NCBI GenBank assembly: GCA_030690515.1
Contig: JAUYGP010000225.1
Location: 1 to 10,897, forward strand
Source: Giesbergeria sp.
GTDB taxonomy: Bacteria > Pseudomonadota > Gammaproteobacteria > Burkholderiales > Burkholderiaceae_C
Direction of reading: 5' to 3'
Length of the DNA: 10,897 nt
Positions 1-5,839 of the stretch are shown one piece after another. The notes under the pieces were generated by a model. That model worked only from the letters and a program-made list of their open reading frames with translations. It ran no database searches and had not been told where the DNA came from. How positions within the stretch are numbered: position 1 is the stretch's first letter; each line of letters starts with the position of its first letter. Position numbers and translations under genes: made by a program.

Positions 1-162
1 TTTGCGCTGCAAAAGGAACTCTCGCGCGAAGGCGAGCGCCGCTAGACCAAGCTGAGTGAGGGCGAAAAAATGCGCCTGCAACTCGATACTCTGGTGTCCG
101 ACACCAAGAAGAATGTTCAAAAAGTGGGTGATGCCAAAGGAATCGGAGCCAAGCCCAAATGA
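1..162 (+). pseudogene. 3' end of upstream reading frame with an in-frame amber stop
   Basis: The frame ending in TGA at 160-162 overlaps the phosphatase start by 4 nt (ATGA), a usual coupling geometry. Read backwards, this frame is open and lysine/glutamine-rich (it ends AKGIGAKPK) except for a TAG at 43-45. The amino-acid character on both sides of the TAG is alike (ELSREGERR before, TKLSEGEKMRLQ after). A single CAG-to-TAG change in a charged, helical C-terminal tail would explain it. Alternatively, the upstream gene ends at 45 and a 30-codon ORF restarts at the ATG at 70, which has a GAGGG Shine-Dalgarno-like site at 58-62, seven bases upstream. The protein family cannot be identified from this fragment. 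A kinase partner of the phosphatase is conceivable but is not shown. Confidence 0.45.
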
Positions 163-1058
163 AATTCTCCGTATTCCAGATCAGCCGCCGCGGCGGTCGT
201 GAGAAAAATGAAGACCGCATGGGTTACTGCTACACGCGGGAGTCTGGCCTGTTTGTGCTGGCCGACGGCATGGGTGGGCACCCCGAGGGCGAGGTGGCGG
301 CGCAGATTGCCATGCAGACCGTGGCCGCCTTGTACCAGCGCCAGGCGCGGCCGATGCTGGAGGATGTGCAGGAGTTTCTATCCTCTGCGCTGCTGGCCGC
401 CCACCACCAAATTCTGCGCTACGCCAGCGACAAAGGCATGATCGACTCGCCGCGCACCACGCTGGTGGCCGCCGTGGTGCAGTCGGGCAGCGCGACCTGG
501 ATTCACTGTGGCGATTCGCGCCTGTACATGGTGCGGGGCGGTGAATTGCTGACGCGCACGCGCGATCACTCTTACCTGGAGCTGCGCAACATGCCGGTCG
601 GGCTGGAGCGCATCAACCGCAACGTGTTGTTTACCTGCCTGGGCTCGCCCACCAAGCCCATCTACGACATGACCGGCCCGGTGCACCTGGAGCAGGGCGA
701 CCGCATTCTGCTGTGCTCCGACGGCCTGTGGGGCACCCTCAGCGACGAGGAAATCGGTAAACAGCTGGGGAGCCAGACCGTGTCGCATTCCGTGCCCGAG
801 TTGGTGGAGGAAGCCTTGCGCAAGGCCGGTGACAGCAGCGACAACGTGACGGTGGTGGCCATGGAGTGGGAAACCCCGGACGCCTATGAATCCACCCAAG
901 GCGTGTCCACCGACAGCATCAGCGACGATGTGTTTGCTTCCACCATCCAGGCAGGGCCCATTGATGGCCTGGTCGATGATCTGGACGACGAAGCCATCGA
1001 ACGCTCCATTGCCGAAATCAACGAGGCCATTCGCCGCTCTGCCGCACGAAAAGCATGA
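159..1058 (+). CDS. PP2C-type serine/threonine protein phosphatase
   Basis: A 299-residue cytoplasmic phosphatase of the PPM/PP2C family, which removes phosphate from Ser/Thr (sometimes Tyr) using two or more Mn/Mg ions. The family motifs appear in order: NEDR at residues 17-20, the metal-binding DGMGG at 36-40, a TT pair at 100-101 in the position of the usual GTT motif, GDSR at 118-121, SDG at 187-189 and the closing DN at 228-229. All acidic metal ligands expected for the family are present. The catalytic domain ends near residue 237. About 60 acidic, Asp/Ser-rich residues follow, ending in an amphipathic charged helix. The start is supported by GGAG at 145-148, ten bases upstream. Bacterial PP2C genes often sit beside an Hanks-type kinase gene; none is inside this window. 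No membrane segment is seen, so the protein is probably soluble. Confidence 0.93.
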   Translation: MKFSVFQISRRGGREKNEDRMGYCYTRESGLFVLADGMGGHPEGEVAAQIAMQTVAALYQRQARPMLEDVQEFLSSALLAAHHQILRYASDKGMIDSPRTTLVAAVVQSGSATWIHCGDSRLYMVRGGELLTRTRDHSYLELRNMPVGLERINRNVLFTCLGSPTKPIYDMTGPVHLEQGDRILLCSDGLWGTLSDEEIGKQLGSQTVSHSVPELVEEALRKAGDSSDNVTVVAMEWETPDAYESTQGVSTDSISDDVFASTIQAGPIDGLVDDLDDEAIERSIAEINEAIRRSAARKA

Positions 1059-1061
1059 CAA

Positions 1062-1094
1062 CCCCCTGAGTCGCTGCGCGATTCAGGAAGGGGG
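1062..1094. repeat. Strong hairpin in the phosphatase-rph spacer, probable dispersed intergenic element
   Basis: Positions 1065-1074 (CCTGAGTCGC) pair with 1078-1087 (GCGATTCAGG), giving a 10-bp stem with one G.T wobble and a three-base TGC loop. A C5 run (1062-1066) and a G5 run (1090-1094) flank it and can extend the pairing after a two-base AA bulge. No T run follows, so it is not a classical intrinsic terminator. C5/G5-flanked spacers of this style recur in Comamonadaceae genomes as I remember them, so the element may be a member of a dispersed family that extends on to about 1180. That membership is recollection and was not tested. Confidence 0.6.
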
Positions 1095-1205
1095 ACCTTG
1101 CTCAGCGCTGCGGCCCTTGCGCATTGGTCGCAGGCCTTGGTCGCTCGCTTCGGGTGGGCCCTGGGTTGTGCATGAGACTCGCCCATTTTTTACACCAAAA
1201 ATTCC

Positions 1206-1934
1206 ATGACCACTTTTGAACGCAGCGGCGGCCGCGCCGTCGACCAGTTGCGCCCTGTGCGCATTACCCGCCACTACACCATGCACGCCGAAGGTTCGGT
1301 GTTGATCGAGTTTGGCAACACCCGGGTGCTGTGCACCGCCACCGTCGAAGAAAAAGTACCACCGCACAAGCGCGGCAGTGGCGAGGGTTGGGTGACCGCC
1401 GAATACGGCATGCTGCCGCGCGCCACGCATTCGCGCAGCGACCGCGAGGCCGCGCGCGGCAAGCAAAGCGGCCGCACGCAGGAGATTCAGCGGCTCATCG
1501 GGCGTTCGCTGCGGGCGGTGTTCGACCTGAAGCTCCTGGGCGAGCGCTCCATCGTGCTCGACTGCGACGTGATCCAGGCTGACGGCGGAACGCGGACGGC
1601 GGCCATCACGGGCGCCTGGGTAGCGGCGCAGGATGCAGTCAACCGGTTGCTCGCCAGCGGCAAGCTCACCGCCACGCCCATCCGCGAGCCGGTGGCTGCT
1701 ATCTCGGTGGGCATCGTGCAGGGCCAGCCCGTGCTCGACCTTGAATATGTGGAAGACGTGGACTGCGATACCGACATGAACGTCGTCATGACCGGCGCCG
1801 GGCATTTTGTGGAAGTGCAGGGCACGGCCGAGGGCGTGGCCTTCACGCGGCGCGAGATGGACCAGCTTTTGGCACTGGCCGAAAAGGGCATTGGCGAGCT
1901 GATGCAGATGCAGCAGGCAGCTCTTCAAAATTGA
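1206..1934 (+). CDS. rph: Ribonuclease PH
   Basis: A 242-residue phosphorolytic 3'-5' exoribonuclease that trims tRNA 3' ends and other structured RNAs, using phosphate and releasing nucleoside diphosphates. Its length matches the family (about 238 residues). Visible landmarks are the N-terminal RPVRITRHY, the substrate-binding GRTQEIQRLIGRSLR at residues 89-103, the phosphate-site GGTR at 127-130 and the acidic catalytic DCDTDMNVVMTG at 186-197. All are typical, so the enzyme should be active as a hexameric ring. The ATG at 1206 lacks a clear Shine-Dalgarno sequence; the N-terminus agrees with homologues, which begin just before the RPVRI block. The gene lies 147 nt after the phosphatase and 45 nt before rdgB. 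Its last two codons and its stop come from a repeat module (1925-1949), so the C-terminus is locally shaped by the repeat. Confidence 0.96.
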   Translation: MTTFERSGGRAVDQLRPVRITRHYTMHAEGSVLIEFGNTRVLCTATVEEKVPPHKRGSGEGWVTAEYGMLPRATHSRSDREAARGKQSGRTQEIQRLIGRSLRAVFDLKLLGERSIVLDCDVIQADGGTRTAAITGAWVAAQDAVNRLLASGKLTATPIREPVAAISVGIVQGQPVLDLEYVEDVDCDTDMNVVMTGAGHFVEVQGTAEGVAFTRREMDQLLALAEKGIGELMQMQQAALQN

Positions 1935-1979
1935 TAGCTGTTGGCGCTTTGTGGATAAGCGTTAGAGGGTGATTTGACT
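1925..1979 (+). repeat. Repeat module copy A with hairpin, between rph and rdgB
   Basis: The left part (1925-1949) follows the pattern TCAAAA-N3-ATAGCTG-N3-GCGCTT, which recurs twice more around rdgB. It is followed by the pairing partner AAGCG at 1957-1961. CGCTT (1945-1949) pairs with AAGCG across a seven-base loop, and two G.T pairs plus one T-A pair extend the stem to eight pairs. AGAGGG at 1964-1969, the likely ribosome binding site of rdgB, lies just outside the stem and overlaps its last A. The module supplies the stop codon of rph (TGA at 1932-1934) and the ribosome binding site of rdgB. Similar sequences are frequent between Comamonadaceae genes in my recollection. Confidence 0.65.
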
Positions 1980-2597
1980 ATGAAAATCGTGTTGGCATCC
2001 AACAACCGCGGCAAGCTGGCCGAGCTGCAAGCCATGTTTGCGCCGCTGGGTGTAGAGCTGGTGCGCCAGGCCGACTTGGGGGTGGGTGAGGCTGAGGAGC
2101 CGCACCGCACCTTTGTCGAGAACGCGCTGGCCAAGGCGCGCTTTGCCAGCAGCCACACCGGCTTGCCTGCGCTGGCCGACGACGCGGGCCTGTGTGTCGA
2201 CGCCTTTGGCGGCCTGCCGGGCGTGGACACGGCCTATTACGCCACCCAGTTCGGGTACGAGAAAGGCGACGACAACAACGTGCGCGCCCTGCTGGAGCAA
2301 ATGCACGACCAGGACAACCGCCGCGCCGCCCTGGTCAGCACCCTGGTCGCCGTGCGCAGCCCGCAAGACCCTGAGCCGCTGATCGCCGTGGGCCGCGTGG
2401 TGGGCGAGATCACGCGCGCGCCACGCGGTGGGCATGGTTTTGGCTTTGATCCGGTCATGTTCATCCCGGAATTCGGGCAAACTTTTGCCGAGTTGCCCCC
2501 CGAAGTGAAGAACGCCCACAGCCACCGGGGCCGCGCGGCGCAGCAAATGCTGGCGCTGATGCGCGAGCGTTGGTGGCCTGATGCATCAAAAAAGTGA
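1980..2597 (+). CDS. rdgB: dITP/XTP pyrophosphatase (noncanonical purine NTP hydrolase)
   Basis: A 205-residue HAM1/RdgB-family enzyme that hydrolyses dITP, ITP and XTP to monophosphate and pyrophosphate, keeping deaminated purines out of DNA and RNA. Motifs: the nucleotide-binding SNNRGK at residues 7-12, the acidic pair with catalytic Asp in LADDAGL (65-71, D68 expected catalytic), GHGFGFDP at 151-158, and KN then SHR at 177-183. An in-frame TTG at 1974 would add two residues. The ATG at 1980 is preferred because AGAGGG at 1964-1969 sits ten bases upstream and because the family begins with the beta strand MKIVLAS. The final codons for S-K-K-stop lie inside repeat copy B. It is co-directional with rph and hemW and probably co-transcribed with them. 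Pairing of rph with rdgB is common in bacteria. Confidence 0.95.
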   Translation: MKIVLASNNRGKLAELQAMFAPLGVELVRQADLGVGEAEEPHRTFVENALAKARFASSHTGLPALADDAGLCVDAFGGLPGVDTAYYATQFGYEKGDDNNVRALLEQMHDQDNRRAALVSTLVAVRSPQDPEPLIAVGRVVGEITRAPRGGHGFGFDPVMFIPEFGQTFAELPPEVKNAHSHRGRAAQQMLALMRERWWPDASKK

Positions 2598-2682
2598 GCT
2601 GCAAGCGCTTGTATTTAGACGATCTCAAATATTTTTCATATTGAAAACCTTAACAGGTAAGCGCAAGCAGCTATGGTTTTGA
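2586..2682. repeat. Inverted pair of repeat modules (copies B and C) in the rdgB-hemW spacer
   Basis: Copy B (plus strand, 2586-2610) and copy C (minus strand, 2659-2682) both follow TCAAAA-N2/3-(AT/TG)AGCTG-N3-GCGCTT. They face each other, so 2597-2610 pairs with 2659-2672 at 12 of 14 positions; the only mismatch is a central AA opposite AA. The 48 bases between the arms are AT-rich compared with the rest of the window. They contain a small AATAT/ATATT dyad near 2628-2642. Copy B supplies the stop codon of rdgB (TGA at 2595-2597). The structure could slow or stop transcripts or protect 3' ends, but no T run follows, so a terminator is not claimed. Confidence 0.65.
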
Positions 2683-2689
2683 TATCGCC

Positions 2690-3922
2690 ATGAACATCCC
2701 CATCACCCCCGCAGCGCAGCCCGGCGTGCCCGTGCGCGACATCCAGCACTACATGCGCCCCGGCCTGCTGCAGCTCACCAGCCTGCCGCCGCTGTCGCTG
2801 TATGTGCACCTGCCCTGGTGCCTGAAGCAGTGCCCGTATTGCGACTTCAATTCGCACGCCTGGGCGGGTGAGCAAGCGCTGCCCGAGCAGCGCTACCTCG
2901 ATGCCTTGTGCGCCGACCTGGAAGCTGCGCTCCCCCTGGTCTGGGGGCGTCAGGTGCAAAGCATCTTCATCGGCGGCGGTACGCCCAGCCTGTTCTCGCC
3001 CGCATCCATCGACCGGCTGCTCGGCGACGTTCGCGCCCGCCTGCCGCTGGCAGCGGGCTGCGAGGTGACGCTGGAAGCCAACCCCGGCACGTTCGAGAAA
3101 GACCGTTTCCGTGCGTTCCGCTCGGCGGGCGTGACGCGCCTGTCGGTGGGGGTGCAGAGCTTCAACGACACGCACCTGCAAGCCCTGGGCCGTGTGCACG
3201 ACAGAGCCCAGGCTTTGGCAGCGGTAGAGGAAGCCGCCCAGGCGTTTGATACCTTCAACCTCGACCTGATGTACGCCTTGCCCGGTCAGGATCTGGCCGG
3301 GCTGGAGCAAGACCTGCGCACCGCGCTGGCACTGGCGCCGCCGCACTTGTCGGTCTACCACCTGACGATCGAGCCCAATACTTTTTTTGCCAAATACCCG
3401 CCTGTGGTGCCGCCCGACGACGACGCCTACGCCATGCTCGACCGCATCACGGAGCTGACCGGGCAGGTGGGGCTGCAGCGCTACGAAATTTCGGCCTATG
3501 CCCGCGACGGGCACGAGTGCGTGCACAACACCAATTACTGGGAGTTTGGCGATTACCTCGGTATTGGTGCCGGCGCACACAGCAAGATCAGCTTTGCGCA
3601 CCGCGTGGTGCGCCAGGCCCGCTTGCGAGAGCCGCGCCTGTACATGGACAACGCTCTGGCGGGCAACGCCCTGGCGCTGGACGACGACGTGCGCCGCGCC
3701 GACCTGCCGTTTGAATACATGCTCAACGCCCTGCGCCTGCGCCGTGGCTTTGCGCTGCAGGACTTTACCGAGCGCACCGGTTTGCCCGTGACGGTGCTGG
3801 CCAAGGCGCTGGACGAGGCTGAGCGCAAAGGCCTGATCGTGCGCGACATGGCCCGTGTGCAGCCGACGGAGCGGGGATTCGACTTCTTAAGCGATCTGCA
3901 GGAACTGTTCCTGGCTGATTGA
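2690..3922 (+). CDS. hemW: Radical SAM heme chaperone HemW (formerly HemN-like)
   Basis: A 410-residue radical SAM protein that binds heme and a 4Fe-4S cluster and is thought to deliver heme to respiratory proteins. It is not a true oxygen-independent coproporphyrinogen oxidase. The cluster motif CLKQCPYCDF has C44, C48 and C51. The residue two after the third Cys is Phe; HemN oxidases carry a fourth Cys there, which argues for HemW. Further landmarks are GGGTPS at about 95-100, GVQSFND at about 154-160, LDLMYALPGQ, and the late HNTNYWEFGDYLGIGAGAHS. A C-terminal winged-helix-like HemN domain follows. About 28 residues precede the conserved PPLSLYVHLPWC block, longer than in E. coli (378 residues in total); M22 could be an alternative start. 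No strong Shine-Dalgarno sequence precedes 2690. It is the last gene of the rph-rdgB-hemW run. Confidence 0.94.
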   Translation: MNIPITPAAQPGVPVRDIQHYMRPGLLQLTSLPPLSLYVHLPWCLKQCPYCDFNSHAWAGEQALPEQRYLDALCADLEAALPLVWGRQVQSIFIGGGTPSLFSPASIDRLLGDVRARLPLAAGCEVTLEANPGTFEKDRFRAFRSAGVTRLSVGVQSFNDTHLQALGRVHDRAQALAAVEEAAQAFDTFNLDLMYALPGQDLAGLEQDLRTALALAPPHLSVYHLTIEPNTFFAKYPPVVPPDDDAYAMLDRITELTGQVGLQRYEISAYARDGHECVHNTNYWEFGDYLGIGAGAHSKISFAHRVVRQARLREPRLYMDNALAGNALALDDDVRRADLPFEYMLNALRLRRGFALQDFTERTGLPVTVLAKALDEAERKGLIVRDMARVQPTERGFDFLSDLQELFLAD

Positions 3923-3929
3923 CGAAGGT

Positions 3930-3958
3930 CGCTGCATTACAGCGGCCCACCAGTGGGC
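3930..3958. terminator. Two small tandem hairpins between convergent genes (weak terminator candidate)
   Basis: CGCTG (3930-3934) pairs with CAGCG (3940-3944) across a five-base loop. Next to it, GCCCA (3945-3949) pairs with TGGGC (3954-3958) across a four-base loop. They lie in the 42-nt gap between the convergent hemW and the lipoprotein gene. Neither strand has a T run after the stem, so this is only a candidate for bidirectional transcript ending. Confidence 0.25.
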
Positions 3959-3964
3959 GCCCGA

Positions 3965-4273
3965 TCAGCCGCAGCGCACTGCGATGATGCGGCCTGCGGC
4001 ATCGACTTCCAGGTTCAGGCGCTCGGCGTCAAATTCTTTGGTGATCATTTGTCCCGGCCGCAGGATGCGCACCATCAACGCACCGGCGGAAACCCGTGCC
4101 GCCTCGACCACCTTGGCGGTGCTGCTTTTGCCGATGGCCGATTGCGCTGGCTGCGCATTGCAGGTGCCCCCCAGCGGTGCACCGGTGGGACCGGTGGCCG
4201 GGCCTTGGCTGGCACAGCCCGCCAGCACAACCAGGGCGGGCAGAAGGCCCTTCAAAACAGCGTTCTTCAGCAT
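3965..4273 (-). CDS. Lipoprotein, I78 family peptidase-inhibitor-like
   Basis: A 102-residue small lipoprotein. The N-terminus has a hydrophobic helix followed by a lipobox LAGC at residues 17-20, so it should be lipidated at C20 by Lgt and Lsp and sit in the outer or inner membrane facing the periplasm. After a Gly/Pro/Ala linker (22-36), the mature domain has C38 within a GTCNA-type start, an IGK segment at 47-49, and the pattern R-x-L/I-R-P-G (69-74), T-K-E-F, RLNLEVD (85-91) and a final VRCG. C38 and C101 probably form a disulfide. This pattern matches the I78 inhibitor family, whose founder is a fungal serine-protease inhibitor; inhibition is untested for most bacterial members. The start at 4273 is backed by GGAG seven bases upstream. 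The frame is open much further upstream, but that part overlaps the next operon antisense. Convergent with hemW, divergent from the operon at 4385. Confidence 0.85.
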   Translation of the reverse strand: MLKNAVLKGLLPALVVLAGCASQGPATGPTGAPLGGTCNAQPAQSAIGKSSTAKVVEAARVSAGALMVRILRPGQMITKEFDAERLNLEVDAAGRIIAVRCG

Positions 4274-4332
4274 CAGTGGGCTCCTGTCAAAAAATGCAAG
4301 GCTAACGCAAGCGGGGCGCAGGGAGCGTGCTC

Positions 4333-4360
4333 TTGCTGTAAGCGATTGTCCGGGTATCCT
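4333..4360 (+). promoter_or_regulatory. Possible sigma-70-type promoter for the DUF2868 operon
   Basis: TTGCTG (4333-4338) and TATCCT (4355-4360) are separated by 16 bases in the 111-nt divergent spacer, 25 nt before the proposed start codon. The boxes match consensus at 3 of 6 and 4 of 6 positions. Placement is sensible, but the match is weak and could be chance. Confidence 0.25.
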
Positions 4361-4384
4361 CACAGAGACCATGAAACCATCGAC

Positions 4385-5839
4385 ATGTCGTTGACCGACC
4401 TGCAAGCCCAGCAAATCACCCTGGTCCGGGTGCTGGAGCAAACCCGTGACAACGGAGGGCTCTGGACTGCGGGCGATGCCCACGAGGCGACCCGTGCCGC
4501 ACGGGAGCTGGTGGGGCGTGGTGCGCCTTTTCCTGCCTTCGTGGCCCGTCGGGCGCAGTGGGCGCTGGAGGAAATCCAGCGCCGCACGCCAGATCAGGCG
4601 ATCCGGCTGCAAGCGCCCAGGCTGCCTTTTTTGGCGGGTTTTGTGCTCGCTGTGTGCGCCTTGCTGGCCGGTTTTGCCACCGACTACCTGGCGGCGCAGC
4701 CCCACATTGATGTGGTCGAGTGGCCCCTGGTGCTGTTGATCGCCTGGAATGGGCTGGTTTTTACCTGGCTCTCGCTGGCCTGGTTGTGGCGTCGGATCGG
4801 CCCGGGCCAGGGGTCGCACGGGTTGCCAGCAGCTGCCTTGGGGCGTTGGTGGGTTTGGGAGATGTTGGGGTTGCGCAGTGGAAAAAGCCGTCCGTGGGCT
4901 GTGGACTTTCGCCAGGCCTGGACCACGCTGGCGGCGCCCTTGCAGGCGGTGCGCTTCAGGCTGGCGGCCCATCTGGCGGCGCTGTTGTTTGCGCTGGGTG
5001 CGGTGAGCAGCTTCTTCGCCCGGGGCATCAGTGAAGAGTACCGCGCTGGCTGGAAAACCACTTATGCGTTTGTAAACGGTGAGTTGCTGCACGCCATCAT
5101 CAGCGTGGTGCTGGCGCCGGGCGCCTGGCTGCTGAACCTGCCGATTCCGGATGCCCAGCACATTGACGCACTGCGCATGCCGGGCGGTGCGGGCGAAGTT
5201 GCCGAGCCCTGGATTTGGCTGTATGGGGTGTCCGTGTTGGCGTGGGTTGCTGTGCCCCGCTTAGGGCTGGTGCTGCTCAATGTGCTGGCCCGCTGGCGGC
5301 TGCGGCGTGCCTTTCCGTTGCCTTTGCGCGCAGCCTATTTCATCACTTTGCGCGCCGTCTGGCGAGGCCAGAATATTGGTGTGGTGGTGGTGCCTTTTCG
5401 CTATGCGTTGTCGCCCGATGTGCGCAGCAGGCTGGCCACCATGCTGGAGCGCATCTACGGCCTGGCGGTGGACATCGCCATCGAGCCGCCCGTGCTGATG
5501 GGTGAAGATGCGACCGACTGGAAGAAGGCCCTTCATCCCGAAGGCCATGTGGCCGTACTGGCACTTTTCCCGCTGGCGGCCACGGCGGAGGCCGATCCCC
5601 ATGGCGTGCTGCTGCAACGCTTGCAGCGCAGCGCAGGAAGCGACACACCGGTGGTGCCGGTGGTTGACATGGGAGGCTTCCCGCACCAGGACATCGAGCG
5701 CCTGCGCCTGCGCCAGCGCTGCAATCAATGGCGCCGCGTACTGGACAAGGTGGGCGGCAAGCCCCTGTTCGTCGATTTGCAGCAAACTCGCGAAGAAGAT
5801 CTGCAGGCCCTGCACCAACGGCTGAACCATGACCACTGA
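4385..5839 (+). CDS. Multi-span membrane protein, DUF2868-like
   Basis: A 484-residue inner-membrane protein of unknown function that I assign to the DUF2868 family from its layout and its neighbour. Residues 1-75 are a charged helical cytoplasmic region (ARRAQWALEEIQRR). Hydrophobic segments lie at about 80-102, 113-136, 192-211, 233-251 and 276-302, giving four or five membrane passes. Residues 310-484 form a soluble domain with alternating beta and helical patterns (IGVVVVPFRY, VAVLALFPLA, TPVVPVVDMGGFPHQD) resembling an alpha/beta fold. No catalytic motif is recognised. The frame is open from 3953, but the stretch before 4385 overlaps the lipoprotein gene antisense and lacks family character. 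The ATG at 4385 is therefore chosen; its ribosome binding site is weak. It overlaps the next gene by 11 nt, so translation is probably coupled. Confidence 0.82.
   Translation: MSLTDLQAQQITLVRVLEQTRDNGGLWTAGDAHEATRAARELVGRGAPFPAFVARRAQWALEEIQRRTPDQAIRLQAPRLPFLAGFVLAVCALLAGFATDYLAAQPHIDVVEWPLVLLIAWNGLVFTWLSLAWLWRRIGPGQGSHGLPAAALGRWWVWEMLGLRSGKSRPWAVDFRQAWTTLAAPLQAVRFRLAAHLAALLFALGAVSSFFARGISEEYRAGWKTTYAFVNGELLHAIISVVLAPGAWLLNLPIPDAQHIDALRMPGGAGEVAEPWIWLYGVSVLAWVAVPRLGLVLLNVLARWRLRRAFPLPLRAAYFITLRAVWRGQNIGVVVVPFRYALSPDVRSRLATMLERIYGLAVDIAIEPPVLMGEDATDWKKALHPEGHVAVLALFPLAATAEADPHGVLLQRLQRSAGSDTPVVPVVDMGGFPHQDIERLRLRQRCNQWRRVLDKVGGKPLFVDLQQTREEDLQALHQRLNHDH

Noticed and set aside
43..45. TAG read as an amino acid (pyrrolysine-type recoding)
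   Set aside because: Bacterial pyrrolysine use is rare and limited to special methyltransferases; nothing here resembles one. A nonsense change or gene end is simpler.
1083..1928. 281-codon minus-strand open frame opposite rph
   Set aside because: High GC makes antisense frames long. The translation is His/Ala/Arg-rich with no domain, while the plus strand encodes an unmistakable RNase PH.
2610..2677. Sigma-70 promoter for hemW in the AT-rich spacer core
   Set aside because: TTGTAT and TTGAAA are present, but no -10-like box lies at 16-18 bases from either.
2636..3601. 321-codon minus-strand open frame opposite hemW
   Set aside because: Low-complexity Gln/Arg/Val composition and complete overlap with hemW mark it as a shadow.
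3953..4384. N-terminal extension of the DUF2868 frame (open from 3953)
   Set aside because: It runs antisense through the lipoprotein gene, has Cys/His/Gly-rich non-protein-like sequence, and the family begins near the ATG at 4385.
4274..5161. N-terminal extension of the lipoprotein frame up to 5161
   Set aside because: It would bury the signal peptide and lipobox in mid-protein and overlap the DUF2868 gene. The GGAG-preceded ATG at 4273 is the evident start.
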